A stretch of 27,422 nucleotides of DNA. Source: Bacteroidota bacterium. GTDB taxonomy: Bacteria > Bacteroidota > Bacteroidia > Bacteroidales > PUMT01. Location: the NCBI GenBank assembly GCA_003556985.1, contig PWPZ01000260.1:1-27422 (forward strand), written 5' to 3'. Each line of letters opens with the position of its first letter. The stretch's first letter is position 1. Position numbers and translations under genes: made by a program. Shown here piece after piece: positions 8,515 to 16,700 of the stretch. The notes below the pieces were generated by a model. It saw only the letters and a list, made by a program, of their open reading frames with translations, ran no database searches and was not told where the DNA came from.

Positions 8515-10363
8515 GGCTTATATCTTCAATTAGTTGATTGAATTTTTCAATTAATTCTCCGGTAAAAAATGGCAGACCCTGAATTTTATTATATTGCAGG
8601 TACCTGATTCCGGGAAATTCAGATCTGAGATATTTAACAAACTGCCCGTTGTTCAGCTCGCACACAACAACTCTTTTGTAGCTGCCAAGAATGGCTTCCG
8701 TGTTCGCTGGCAGTGGCATAAGATGATTAAAATGGGCATGCCCGATTTTTTTCCCTTCTCTCTGCATTTCCCGTATTGCGGTTTTGATTGATCCTTCGGT
8801 GCCTCCCCAGCTTACTACAAGCAGATCGCCGGTTGTGTCTCCGTGAATTTTCTGCAGGGGTATTTTCTCTGCCACCTTCATTACCTTTTCCTCTCTTATT
8901 TTTACCATAAGCTCGTGGTTCTGAGGATCGGTCGTTACGGCACCATAAATGTCTGTCTTCTCCAGTCCCCCGATTCTGTGCCTCAGTCCTTCAATGCCCG
9001 GTATGGCCCATTGCCTTGATAGTGTTTCCTTATCCCGCTTATAGGGCCTGTAGGATTCGTCATTCGGAGCGGCCATCGGGGGATTGATTGGCGGAAGGTC
9101 TTCGACCGATGGTATACGGAACAGTTCCGAACCGTTGCCCAGATACCCGTCGGTGAGGAGGATGACAGGTGTCATATGCTCCAGGCTCAATTTTGCGGCT
9201 TCATAGGCATAGTAAAAACAGTTTGCCGGTGTGGAGGCCGACATTACAATTGCCGGGCATTCACCGTTGCGGCCGTAAAGGGCCTGCAGTAAATCCGACT
9301 GTTCCGATTTTGTGGGCATGCCTGTTGACGGCCCTGCCCTCTGTACATTTACAATTACAAGCGGTAGTTCGGTCATAACGGCAAGTCCTATTGCTTCCGA
9401 CTTTAACGAAAGTCCAGGACCAGAGGTGGTTGTTGTGGCCAACGACCCCGCAAAGCTGGCTCCGATGGCCGAGCAGATCCCTGCTATTTCATCCTCTGCC
9501 TGAAAGACCTTTGCTCCCAGGGCCTTATTGTTTGTCATTTCCATCAGGATCTCCGTTGCGGGAGTGATAGGATAGGATCCCAGAAAAAGCGGACGCCCCG
9601 AACGTTCGGATGCTGCGAGCAGTCCCCAGGCAGTAGCAACATTTCCTGAAATATTGCGGTATCTTCCTTTTTTCAGGGTAGCACCGGGAACCCTGTAGGT
9701 GGGCGCCACAGCCTCGATCGTTTCAGCAAAGTTATATCCTGCGGAAAGCGCCGTCTTGTTTATTTCCTGAACCTCGGTATTGTTTTTGAATTTTCTGTCA
9801 ATAAATTTAAAAGTGGTTTCCTGATCCTGGCTCAGCAGGTATGTCACAATACCCAGCGCAAACATATTCCGGCTGCGGCCGGCAGTTCTGCTGTTGATCC
9901 TGAACCGGGAAAGGCTGTCCCTGGTCATTGAGCTTATCGGAGAGGAAATAACCCTGTAATTATCCAGGCTTCCATCTTCAAGAGGGTTTGCCCGGTAACC
10001 GGATTTCTCAAGCGCCTTTTCATCAAAAGTGTCGACATCCACAATTATGGTGCCCCCTTTTTTAACCCATTTAAGATTGGTTTTCAGGGAAGCAGGGTTC
10101 ATGGCAACAAGTATGTCGCACATATCTCCCGAAAAGAATATTTTTTCTTTGCCTATCTGTACCTGAAATCCTGACACCCCTGCCAGGGTATTGTGAGGGG
10201 CCCTTATTTCGGCCGGATAATCGGGAAATGTGAACAGGTCATTACCCTGAACTGCTGCCGTGTCTGAAAAAAGGGTGCCGGCAAGTTGCATCCCGTCACC
10301 TGAATCACCGACAAATTTAATAACAATCGACTCTTTTTCTTTAATTATTTCCTTTGTACTCAT
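8504..10363 (-). CDS. korA: 2-oxoacid (2-oxoglutarate type):ferredoxin oxidoreductase, fused gamma-alpha subunit
   Basis: Partner of the beta subunit. The first 200 residues are the gamma domain (FVGDSGDGMQLAG near 16-28, PDYPAEIRAP), and from about 230 comes the alpha pyrimidine-binding domain with SYPITPATEI, the conserved substrate-side motif, then AEDEIAGICSAIGASFAG and QRAGPSTGMPTKSEQSDL. This fused order is usual in Bacteroidota and two-subunit enzymes. I place the start at ATG 10363: the frame can be extended three codons to a TTG at 10372, but MSTKE is the better beginning. No ferredoxin-like delta subunit is encoded beside the pair; ferredoxin must come from elsewhere. A TTG-N17-TATTTTTG promoter lies about 130 bases upstream. 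In anaerobes the complex links the oxidative or reductive TCA branch to ferredoxin. Confidence 0.92.
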   Translation of the reverse strand: MSTKEIIKEKESIVIKFVGDSGDGMQLAGTLFSDTAAVQGNDLFTFPDYPAEIRAPHNTLAGVSGFQVQIGKEKIFFSGDMCDILVAMNPASLKTNLKWVKKGGTIIVDVDTFDEKALEKSGYRANPLEDGSLDNYRVISSPISSMTRDSLSRFRINSRTAGRSRNMFALGIVTYLLSQDQETTFKFIDRKFKNNTEVQEINKTALSAGYNFAETIEAVAPTYRVPGATLKKGRYRNISGNVATAWGLLAASERSGRPLFLGSYPITPATEILMEMTNNKALGAKVFQAEDEIAGICSAIGASFAGSLATTTTSGPGLSLKSEAIGLAVMTELPLVIVNVQRAGPSTGMPTKSEQSDLLQALYGRNGECPAIVMSASTPANCFYYAYEAAKLSLEHMTPVILLTDGYLGNGSELFRIPSVEDLPPINPPMAAPNDESYRPYKRDKETLSRQWAIPGIEGLRHRIGGLEKTDIYGAVTTDPQNHELMVKIREEKVMKVAEKIPLQKIHGDTTGDLLVVSWGGTEGSIKTAIREMQREGKKIGHAHFNHLMPLPANTEAILGSYKRVVVCELNNGQFVKYLRSEFPGIRYLQYNKIQGLPFFTGELIEKFNQLIEDISHDN

Positions 10364-10490
10364 AAACTGCAATTATGTTAATAACATTAATTAAAGCCTG
10401 GATATTGTCCGGGTAACAGGATGTAATATAAATACGGAGTTTAAAAAAGAATCTTTAAATAGTGAAATATAAATATGTAAATGTTTATTA

Positions 10491-10518
10491 CAAAAATACT
10501 ATTTTCTTAGAGAAACAA
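10491..10518 (-). promoter_or_regulatory. Candidate korAB promoter (TTG-N17-TATTTTTG)
   Basis: On the - strand a TTG (10518-10516) is followed after 17 bases by TATTTTTG (10498-10491), matching the Bacteroidota -33/-7 arrangement in both boxes. Transcription would begin near 10485, leaving a leader of about 120 bases before the korA ATG. The region is AT-rich, so a chance match is possible. Confidence 0.45.
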
Positions 10519-10592
10519 TTATGAGATAAGTCTCTTTTTTGGTTGGATGAATGTGTTTTATAGCATTGCCGTTAATATGTTTAAACATTTAT

Positions 10593-10626
10593 TTTGCATT
10601 ACTTATTAAAAAAAAGCAGAACTTTG
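10593..10626 (+). promoter_or_regulatory. Weak candidate promoter for the carbonic anhydrase gene
   Basis: TTTG at 10593-10596 and GAACTTTG at 10619-10626 (one mismatch to TAnnTTTG at its first base) are 22 bases apart, just before the ATG at 10650. This position also argues that the frame open from 10551 is upstream leader and not coding. Confidence 0.3.
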
Positions 10627-10649
10627 TAAACCAAAATTTATTTTTTAAT

Positions 10650-11162
10650 ATGGCTTTAATAAAATCAGTAAGAGGATTCACGCCCGTATTCGGTGAAGGA
10701 TGTTTTCTGGCCGACAATTGCACGGTTGCCGGCGATGTAATAATGGGAGACCAATGCAGTATATGGTTCAATGTGGTTATCAGGGGAGATGTCAATTCCA
10801 TCCGTACAGGCAACCGGGTAAATATTCAGGATAATGCCATGGTACACTGCACCTACGAAAAAACCACAGTCAATATCGGCAATAACGTCTCAATCGGGCA
10901 TAATGCCATAATTCACGGTGCCGATATTGAAGACAATGTGCTGGTTGGGATGGGAGCAATACTGATGGATGATGTAGTTGTGGGAACCGGATCTGTTATT
11001 GCCGCCGGAGCTGTTGTGCTCGAGGGTACAGTGATAAAGCCGGGAAGCATATACGCCGGTGTTCCTGCAAAGTATATCAAAAGTGCCGGAGAGCAATCGG
11101 GCGAAATGATCGAAAGAACGGCCCGCAATTATGTCCGCTACAGCGGATGGTACCGGAAATGA
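10650..11162 (+). CDS. Gamma-class carbonic anhydrase family protein (YrdA-like)
   Basis: A 170-residue left-handed beta-helix protein made of hexapeptide repeats (for example VAGDVIMGDQCSIWFNVVIRGD). The three metal-binding histidines of the gamma carbonic anhydrase family are present as H66 (MVHC), H84 (SIGH) and H89 (IIHG), and the family's R45-D47 pair (IRGD) and Q60 (NIQDN) are there too. The end GSIYAGVPAKYIK is typical. Such proteins are cytoplasmic trimers; many are active carbonic anhydrases only when a metal such as zinc or iron is bound, and others have no shown activity. I chose ATG 10650 because homology starts at MALIKSVRGF; the in-frame 33 residues upstream are AT-rich with no family resemblance. 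It diverges from korA, which is suggestive since KorAB handles CO2, but no shared regulation is proven. Confidence 0.9.
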   Translation: MALIKSVRGFTPVFGEGCFLADNCTVAGDVIMGDQCSIWFNVVIRGDVNSIRTGNRVNIQDNAMVHCTYEKTTVNIGNNVSIGHNAIIHGADIEDNVLVGMGAILMDDVVVGTGSVIAAGAVVLEGTVIKPGSIYAGVPAKYIKSAGEQSGEMIERTARNYVRYSGWYRK

Positions 11163-11264
11163 CCTGAGGGACCGCTTACCGCTGAATGTAATGATCACCG
11201 CCGAATGACTCAGAACCCGACTGGGTGCGGGACTATTGGTGCTACGCCGGGTGCAGATACCCTG

Positions 11265-12068
11265 TCATTTCCAGAGATCGACTTTTTCTATTGTTATTTT
11301 TTCTTTGAAAAATATTCCGGCAATCTTGCTGAAGTATTCGGTATGGTCAGAAACAAAAAACCGGTCAATGGCTGGCCGCCCCTTGCCGGCCTGTCCCCCT
11401 GATTCCAGGATGCTCCTGATATGGCCGGCAACTATCAACGCCGAATCAATTACTTTTACCTCATGGCCATAGAATGCGGCTATCTGCTCCCTGATTATGG
11501 GATAATGGGTACATCCAAGCACCAGGGTTTGTATCCCCCGGAGATGCTCTCTTGAAAGGTAAGTTTTGATAATGGCATCGCTGATGTCGTCATTTACAAA
11601 ACCCTCCTCAATCATGGGTACCAGAAGGGGAGTTGCCATTGAGAAAACCTCTGCGGCAGGATCAATTTTTTTTATTTTTTCCGGATAGGCATTTGATCCT
11701 ACAGTATTCTTGGTGCCTATAATCCCATACCGGGATCCGGGGTAAAGTTCTGTGATCCGGCTGACCACAGGATCGATAACATTGACAGGGATTGATTTGC
11801 CTTCGGTGTAGCCGCTAAGCTCTTCCCAAACGGTTGCCGACACAGTATTGCAGGCGGCAAGGATTATTTTGCAATCATTATTAAGCAGAAAGTCAGTTAT
11901 TTTTTTGCTGTAATGAAGAATGGCTTCCGGCGATTTATCACCGTAAGGCAGATGGGCCGTGTCGCCAAAATAAACCACCGACTCTTCCGGTAGAAGCCGC
12001 TTAACCGCAGAGGCCACCGTCAGTCCCCCGACCCCCGAGTCAAATATTCCAATCGGGCTGCTGTTCAT
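11265..12068 (-). CDS. murI: Glutamate racemase
   Basis: Converts L-glutamate to D-glutamate for peptidoglycan, in the cytoplasm. From ATG 12068 the 267-residue product shows IGIFDSGVGGLTV near 6-18, YFGDTAHLPYG near 33-43, and the two catalytic cysteines C73 (AACNT) and C186 (LGCTHYP), each with its following Thr. The frame can be read from a TTG at 12077, but the ATG three codons in gives the usual MNSSPIGIFDSG start. It lies downstream of two ompH genes, an order common in Bacteroidota, but an intrinsic terminator at 12111-12145 separates it from them, so it probably has its own promoter. It converges with the carbonic anhydrase gene. Confidence 0.95.
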   Translation of the reverse strand: MNSSPIGIFDSGVGGLTVASAVKRLLPEESVVYFGDTAHLPYGDKSPEAILHYSKKITDFLLNNDCKIILAACNTVSATVWEELSGYTEGKSIPVNVIDPVVSRITELYPGSRYGIIGTKNTVGSNAYPEKIKKIDPAAEVFSMATPLLVPMIEEGFVNDDISDAIIKTYLSREHLRGIQTLVLGCTHYPIIREQIAAFYGHEVKVIDSALIVAGHIRSILESGGQAGKGRPAIDRFFVSDHTEYFSKIAGIFFKEKITIEKVDLWK

Positions 12069-12074
12069 AATAGT

Positions 12075-12082
12075 CAAAGATA
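12075..12082 (-). promoter_or_regulatory. Possible -7 box at the murI start
   Basis: TATCTTTG on the - strand fully matches TAnnTTTG and ends 6 bases before the murI ATG at 12068, which would give an almost leaderless message. No TTG at the usual distance upstream. It lies just after the terminator, where a new promoter is needed. Confidence 0.3.
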
Positions 12083-12110
12083 ATAGGATTTTGAAAAAGA
12101 CCGGGTTATG

Positions 12111-12145
12111 AAAAAACCACCATGCAGTTTTAGTGCAGGTGGTTT
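12111..12145 (-). terminator. Intrinsic terminator after the ompH pair
   Basis: On the - strand AAACCACC-TGCA, a 7-base loop and TGCA-(T)-GGTGGTTT form a 12-bp stem with a single bulged base, followed by a continuing T-run (six A on the + strand at 12111-12116). It sits 33 bases after the stop of the second ompH gene and before murI. This is the clearest intrinsic terminator in the window. Confidence 0.8.
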
Positions 12146-12178
12146 ATGTTTTTCAAATGCTGCTCGTCAGGATTAATT

Positions 12179-12691
12179 TCAGATGCCCATTTTTTCTCTT
12201 ACAAACGGAAACACATCTTCGCTGTCATCGCTAAAATATAAAACGGAATTGCCGTCAAGGTCAAAAACGTAAATATATCCTCTTTCCCTGGCTACTTCGG
12301 CTATGGTATTTTCTATTTTCTCAAATATTGGCTGCATAAGCTCAATCTCTCTCTGCTGTATGTCTTCCTGCGCGGTAGCCTGAAATTGCTGCATCCTGTT
12401 CTGCAGCTCCCTCAGTTCGCTCTCACGCAGCTGCCTTACGGTATTTGACAAATTTTCCTGTGCCTCTACATAGGCCTGCAGCTTTTTATTGTATTCAACC
12501 TGTAATTCATCAAGCGTTTCGCTCAGGCTCTGTATTTCTTCCTGCAGCTTTTTCTGGGCCTGCTCCCTTTCGGGCATGATGCGAAGCAGTTGGGAGGAGT
12601 TTATATGGCCGAACTTATAATCCTGGGCCATTAAAACAGGTCCTGCAACAAGAAGAGCAGAAATAAATAGTAATTTTAATGCATTTTTCAT
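12179..12691 (-). CDS. OmpH/Skp-family periplasmic chaperone (second of tandem pair)
   Basis: A 170-residue OmpH/Skp protein. Signal peptide about 1-22 (LLFISALLVAGPVLMAQ), then the small core strand YKFGHINSSQLLRIMPE typical of the family, a long charged, Gln-rich coiled coil (about 45-125), and a return to the core with YIYVFDLDGNSVLYF. Skp trimers hold unfolded outer-membrane proteins in a central cavity and pass them to BamA. It follows the paralogue by 88 bases and shares the strand with bamA. The pair differ greatly in sequence, so this is not a recent duplication. Being last before the terminator, it likely ends the envelope transcript. Confidence 0.9.
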   Translation of the reverse strand: MKNALKLLFISALLVAGPVLMAQDYKFGHINSSQLLRIMPEREQAQKKLQEEIQSLSETLDELQVEYNKKLQAYVEAQENLSNTVRQLRESELRELQNRMQQFQATAQEDIQQREIELMQPIFEKIENTIAEVARERGYIYVFDLDGNSVLYFSDDSEDVFPFVREKMGI

Positions 12692-12779
12692 TTTCGAAAT
12701 AATTTGATTAATTGTTATGGTATAGGTTTTTCTGTGTTTAAGTACTTTTTCAAGGATGTTCCCATTTGTTAGGGGATAA

Positions 12780-13385
12780 TTAATTTCTGTACCCCAGCTT
12801 TCTTAAAATTTCATCACTCATATCGTTTCGCGGATTGGTATATAGCATGGCGGGTGAATCGGCCGTATCGAAGATAACTGCATAATTATTTTCGTTGGCC
12901 ATTTCTACCACCGCATTATAAACCCGATCCTGAATAGGTCTGATCAGTTCTTCCTGGCTCTGGAAAAGCTCTCCTGTTGGGCCGAAGTACTTCCTCTGCA
13001 GCTCTGCTGCCGCAGCCTCCCTGGAGACTATCTCTTCTTCCCTCTTCCTTTGCATCTCTTCACTCATCAGCACCCTGTCCTGTTGGAATTTTCGGTACAG
13101 AGCCTCTACCTCTTCGTACCGGGCTTCGATTTCCTTTTGCCACTCTTCTGCCAGCTTATCCAGTTGTTCCTGGGCAGCGTTATATTCAGGGATATTGGTC
13201 AGTATATATTCGGAATCAACATACGCAAAACGCTGTGAAAGTCCTGTCTGGAATGATCCCATAAGCAGGAGGGCAAAAATGACGGCCATGCGGCCGGCAG
13301 CCGGTAAAAATCCTCTTTTTCCCTGCTTATCCTGCACGACTCTGTCATGCATGGTTTTATTGGTTAAATTGTTTTTCCTGTTCAT
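12780..13385 (-). CDS. OmpH/Skp-family periplasmic chaperone (first of tandem pair)
   Basis: Second family member, 201 residues from ATG 13385. The core begins RFAYVDSEYILTNIPEY, followed by a coiled coil rich in Glu/Lys (about 70-135) and the end NYAVIFDTADSPAMLY, all usual for OmpH/Skp. The N-terminus is unusual: about 30 mostly basic residues precede the hydrophobic segment (MAVIFALLLMGSFQTGLSQ, 33-51). Internal ATGs at residues 12 and 33 are possible starts; the one at 33 would leave a signal peptide with no positive charge, so a start at 1 or 12 is likelier. It lies 22 bases after bamA, supporting a role in delivering outer-membrane proteins to it. Confidence 0.9.
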   Translation of the reverse strand: MNRKNNLTNKTMHDRVVQDKQGKRGFLPAAGRMAVIFALLLMGSFQTGLSQRFAYVDSEYILTNIPEYNAAQEQLDKLAEEWQKEIEARYEEVEALYRKFQQDRVLMSEEMQRKREEEIVSREAAAAELQRKYFGPTGELFQSQEELIRPIQDRVYNAVVEMANENNYAVIFDTADSPAMLYTNPRNDMSDEILRKLGYRN

Positions 13386-13407
13386 GAGTGTAATAAATTA
13401 GTAATAC

Positions 13408-15936
13408 TTAAAATTGCTGTCCCAGCACAAAATGGAATTGTCCCTTGTTTGCTCCCGGCCGGCCCGGTATTTCATCGAAACCATAAGCCCAGTCAATACC
13501 CAGCAGCCCGAACATGGGCAGAAATGCCCTGAGGCCTATTCCAGCCGATCTTTTGATAGCAAAAGGATTGAACTCGTCAAAACCGCTCCAGGCATTACCC
13601 GCCTCTACAAACACCAACGGATATATAAAGGCATTGGGATTTGTTGAAACGGGATATCTGAGCTCCATGTTGAACTTATTGTAAATATTACCTGCTTTGT
13701 TCCCGTTTCTGATCGGTGTCAAAGAACCGTTTTCATATCCCCTTAAGCCTATGGTCTCCCTTCCGTAAAGATTGTAACCTGACATGCCATCTCCTCCCAG
13801 ATCAAAACTTTCGAACGGGGAAGGACCTATATCAGGGTTAAAGTGCCCAAGGATCCCAAACCGTGCCGATGTACTTAATACCAAATTTCCTGCCAAACTT
13901 GTATACCAGTCCCCTTTAAAAGTCCATTTATGGTATTCTATCCACCTGTATTTCTCACTTGCAGGCATTTCGGAGTAATCTCTGTCGTTCAGCAAAGAAT
14001 AAGGAGGTGTGATTTGCAGGGTAAGATTGAATGAATTACCCCTTCTCGGATAGATCGGCTGGTCGACCGAATTCCTCCCGAAGCTTGTCCGCAGGCTGAG
14101 ATTATTGGATCTTCCGTCCTGGAACATGAACTGGCCGTACCAGTCGTCCAGGTTATAGTTCTGAAAGCTAACTTCATTATGCAGGGTAAAGAAATCATCC
14201 GGCCAGTTCAGTCTGCGCCCCATACCAAGTGAGGCTCCCGATATTTTTATGGACGACCAGTCCTGCACATTCCTGTTATACCTGTTGGTCCGAATTGTAT
14301 GGAAAAGAGAAAATGACAGTGAGTTCGGCTTTGTTCCGCCCAGGTAAGGTTCTACAAAGGTCATATTGTATGCCTGGTAATAACTGCCGTTTGACTGGGC
14401 GCGCAGACTGAGTGTCTGACCATCGCCCGAGGGAAGCGGCCTCCATGCCTCCCTGTTGAAAAAGTTACTGGTGGAAAAGTTGGAAAAACGTACCCCCAGT
14501 GTGCCTATGAGCATGCCTGCACCCCAACCTCCTGAAATCTCAAGCTGGTCATTTGCTCTCTCCTCAACGATATATTCTATATCTACTGTTCCGTCAGCGG
14601 GATTGGGAATCGGGTTCACATCCAGCCTCTCCGGATCAAAATGCCCCAGGTTGGCAAGCTCCCGGTGGGATCGCATAAGGTTGGTCTTACTGAAAAGCTG
14701 ACCGGGCTTGGTTCTGAGTTCCCGTCGGATAACACGTTCATTGGTCTTGGTATTGCCCGAAATCAGCACCTGGTTGATCCTTGCCTGATCGCCTTCGCGT
14801 ATCCGTATCTCCAGGTCGATGGAATCGTTTTCCACGTTTACCTCAACGGGGTTCACGCTGAAAAACAGGTAGCCGTCATCCAGATAGAGCGAATTGACGG
14901 CATCGTCATCCTGCCTGAGCCTCTTTTCAAGTTTGGTCTGGTCGTAAATTTCCCCTCTCTGGATGTTCAGTATTGCGCTGAGAAGTTCGTCAGGATACTT
15001 GGTGTTGCCGATCCAGTTAATGTCGCGGAAATAGTAGCGGATACCTTCGTCAACGGTGATGGCAATATTGATCCTGTCCTCCTCGGTGTGATAAATAGTA
15101 TCTGAAATGATGGTTGCATCACGGAATCCGTTTTCATTGTAAAATGTTATAAGGCTTTCCTTGTCTTCGCGAAAATCCGGTCCCACATATTTTGAAGATT
15201 TAAAAATGTTTCTCAGGCTTCGTTCCTTGGTGTTTTTCATCACACGCTGAAGCCGGCGGTCGGTAAAATGCTCGTTGCCTTCAAAATATATTTCCGATAT
15301 CCGTACCCTGTCATTCTTATCAACATCAATATTCATAATGACGCGGTTGGGAATGCCCGGGTCATCTTCAATCTGGATATCCACGGTGGTATTGAAAAAT
15401 CCTTTTTCCACAAAATGCCTTTGTATAATATCCCGGCTGTTGCGAATGGTGTTTTCAGTTACCAGGCTGCCGCTGCGGAGCCTTATTTTTTCTTCAATAT
15501 CCCTTAATTCGGATCTCCTGAGCCCCTCGATATTGAGTGACGAAAGTCTGGGCGGTTCCTGAAGGAAAATGTCAAGATCAATAGCTGTTCCTTCTGTCCT
15601 GACAGATGTGATCTTTACATCGGAAAAAAGTCCGTGCCCCCATAATTTTTGAATTGCTTCGGTAATGTCGTCACCAGGCACGGTGATCCTCTTGCCGGGT
15701 TCGAGACCTGAAATATTCCTGATCACGTTCGGGTCAAGAAACTGGATGCCGGAAACTGTTACCTCCCTTATCACGTAATCCCTTGGACGGGAATAGTCTG
15801 CAACGGGAAGGTTGGCGTAGTCGACAGTTGTTCCGGCCCTGACAAGGTCTGTTGTATCAATCTGTGATGCGCTGTCAGTTATGCAGAACAGAAAAAGAAC
15901 AAGTCCTGATAAGTATTTTACAGTTTTATAATACAT
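13408..15936 (-). CDS. bamA: Outer-membrane protein assembly factor BamA
   Basis: Omp85-family insertase that folds beta-barrel proteins into the outer membrane. The 842 residues comprise a signal peptide (about 1-25), five POTRA-like units (roughly 54-125, 130-210, 220-305, 310-390 and 395-470, each with a pattern like FEGNEHFTDRRL or ISGNTKTNERVI), and a C-terminal barrel (about 485-842). GLRGYENGSL at 730-739 corresponds to the conserved VRGF/Y loop-6 motif, and the chain ends with the aromatic residue expected of an Omp85 barrel (VLGQQF). It begins 6 bases after uppS and is followed by two ompH genes, the standard Bacteroidota order. TamA can look similar, but five POTRA units and this context favour BamA. 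Confidence 0.95.
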   Translation of the reverse strand: MYYKTVKYLSGLVLFLFCITDSASQIDTTDLVRAGTTVDYANLPVADYSRPRDYVIREVTVSGIQFLDPNVIRNISGLEPGKRITVPGDDITEAIQKLWGHGLFSDVKITSVRTEGTAIDLDIFLQEPPRLSSLNIEGLRRSELRDIEEKIRLRSGSLVTENTIRNSRDIIQRHFVEKGFFNTTVDIQIEDDPGIPNRVIMNIDVDKNDRVRISEIYFEGNEHFTDRRLQRVMKNTKERSLRNIFKSSKYVGPDFREDKESLITFYNENGFRDATIISDTIYHTEEDRINIAITVDEGIRYYFRDINWIGNTKYPDELLSAILNIQRGEIYDQTKLEKRLRQDDDAVNSLYLDDGYLFFSVNPVEVNVENDSIDLEIRIREGDQARINQVLISGNTKTNERVIRRELRTKPGQLFSKTNLMRSHRELANLGHFDPERLDVNPIPNPADGTVDIEYIVEERANDQLEISGGWGAGMLIGTLGVRFSNFSTSNFFNREAWRPLPSGDGQTLSLRAQSNGSYYQAYNMTFVEPYLGGTKPNSLSFSLFHTIRTNRYNRNVQDWSSIKISGASLGMGRRLNWPDDFFTLHNEVSFQNYNLDDWYGQFMFQDGRSNNLSLRTSFGRNSVDQPIYPRRGNSFNLTLQITPPYSLLNDRDYSEMPASEKYRWIEYHKWTFKGDWYTSLAGNLVLSTSARFGILGHFNPDIGPSPFESFDLGGDGMSGYNLYGRETIGLRGYENGSLTPIRNGNKAGNIYNKFNMELRYPVSTNPNAFIYPLVFVEAGNAWSGFDEFNPFAIKRSAGIGLRAFLPMFGLLGIDWAYGFDEIPGRPGANKGQFHFVLGQQF

Positions 15937-15942
15937 TTTGGT

Positions 15943-16692
15943 TTAATCACATTTAATTTGTTCACTTGTTTTTCCAAATCGCCTTTCTCTTTTCTGAAAA
16001 TCGATTATGGCTTTATATAAATGTTCTTTTCGGAAATCCGGCCAAAGTGTTTGTGAAAAATGGAGTTCTGTATAGGCAATCTGCCAAAGAAGGAAATTGC
16101 TGATCCTGCACTCCCCGCTTGTCCGTATAAGCAATTCCGGATCGGGTATGCTTTTGGTAAGGAGATATTCCGAAAAAGTATTTTCATTTATTTTTTCCAT
16201 TTCAATTTTTCCCGAAATAACATCTTCTGCAATACGCCTTGCCGCCCCGGCTATCTCCCATCTTGACCCGTAGCTCAATGCTATGATCAGGGTGAGCCCG
16301 TCATTGCCGGCTGTAAGCCCTGCAACTTCGTTAAGTTTTTCTGTAATATAGGCGGGGAGATTCTGCATATCTCCTATAATCATTAAACGGACATTATTTT
16401 TTATTAGTGTTTCGGTTTCTGAATTTATGGTAGATATCATAAGGCCCATAAGAGCATCTATTTCTTCCGGCGGCCTGCACCAGTTTTCCTTGGAAAATGC
16501 GTAGAGAGTAAGATATTTGATGCCCAGTTCACCCGCTCCTTCAACTGTTTCGCGCACTGAAGTAATTCCGTTCTGGTGGCCGAAGATCCGGTGAGAACCC
16601 CTTTCCCTTGCCCAGCGTCCGTTCCCGTCCATTATAATGGCAACATGGTTCGGTAGTCTGGAACGGTCTATTTTTTCTTTCAAATCAATCAT
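15943..16692 (-). CDS. uppS: Isoprenyl transferase (di-trans,poly-cis-undecaprenyl diphosphate synthase)
   Basis: Makes undecaprenyl diphosphate from farnesyl and isopentenyl diphosphates; this lipid carries peptidoglycan and polysaccharide precursors. The 249 residues include the signature HVAIIMDGNGRWARERG with catalytic D22, then LTLYAFSKENWCRP at 61-74, and the distal IPP-binding set with R190 and R196 in IRTSGECRISNFLLWQ. Length and motif order are normal. It starts 8 bases after the DUF6089 gene and ends 6 bases before bamA, so all three are tightly coupled. Membrane association is expected although the protein lacks membrane segments. Confidence 0.95.
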   Translation of the reverse strand: MIDLKEKIDRSRLPNHVAIIMDGNGRWARERGSHRIFGHQNGITSVRETVEGAGELGIKYLTLYAFSKENWCRPPEEIDALMGLMISTINSETETLIKNNVRLMIIGDMQNLPAYITEKLNEVAGLTAGNDGLTLIIALSYGSRWEIAGAARRIAEDVISGKIEMEKINENTFSEYLLTKSIPDPELLIRTSGECRISNFLLWQIAYTELHFSQTLWPDFRKEHLYKAIIDFQKRERRFGKTSEQIKCD

Positions 16693-16700
16693 AAAAGTTG

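Noticed and set aside
10551..10649. N-terminal extension of the carbonic anhydrase reading frame, which looks like a hydrophobic signal segment
   Set aside because: AT-rich, no family resemblance, overlaps a candidate promoter, and the conserved protein starts at the ATG at 10650.
14641..15105. Open frame of 154 codons antisense to bamA
   Set aside because: It lies wholly inside the POTRA-coding region of bamA, a secure gene, and has no recognisable domain.
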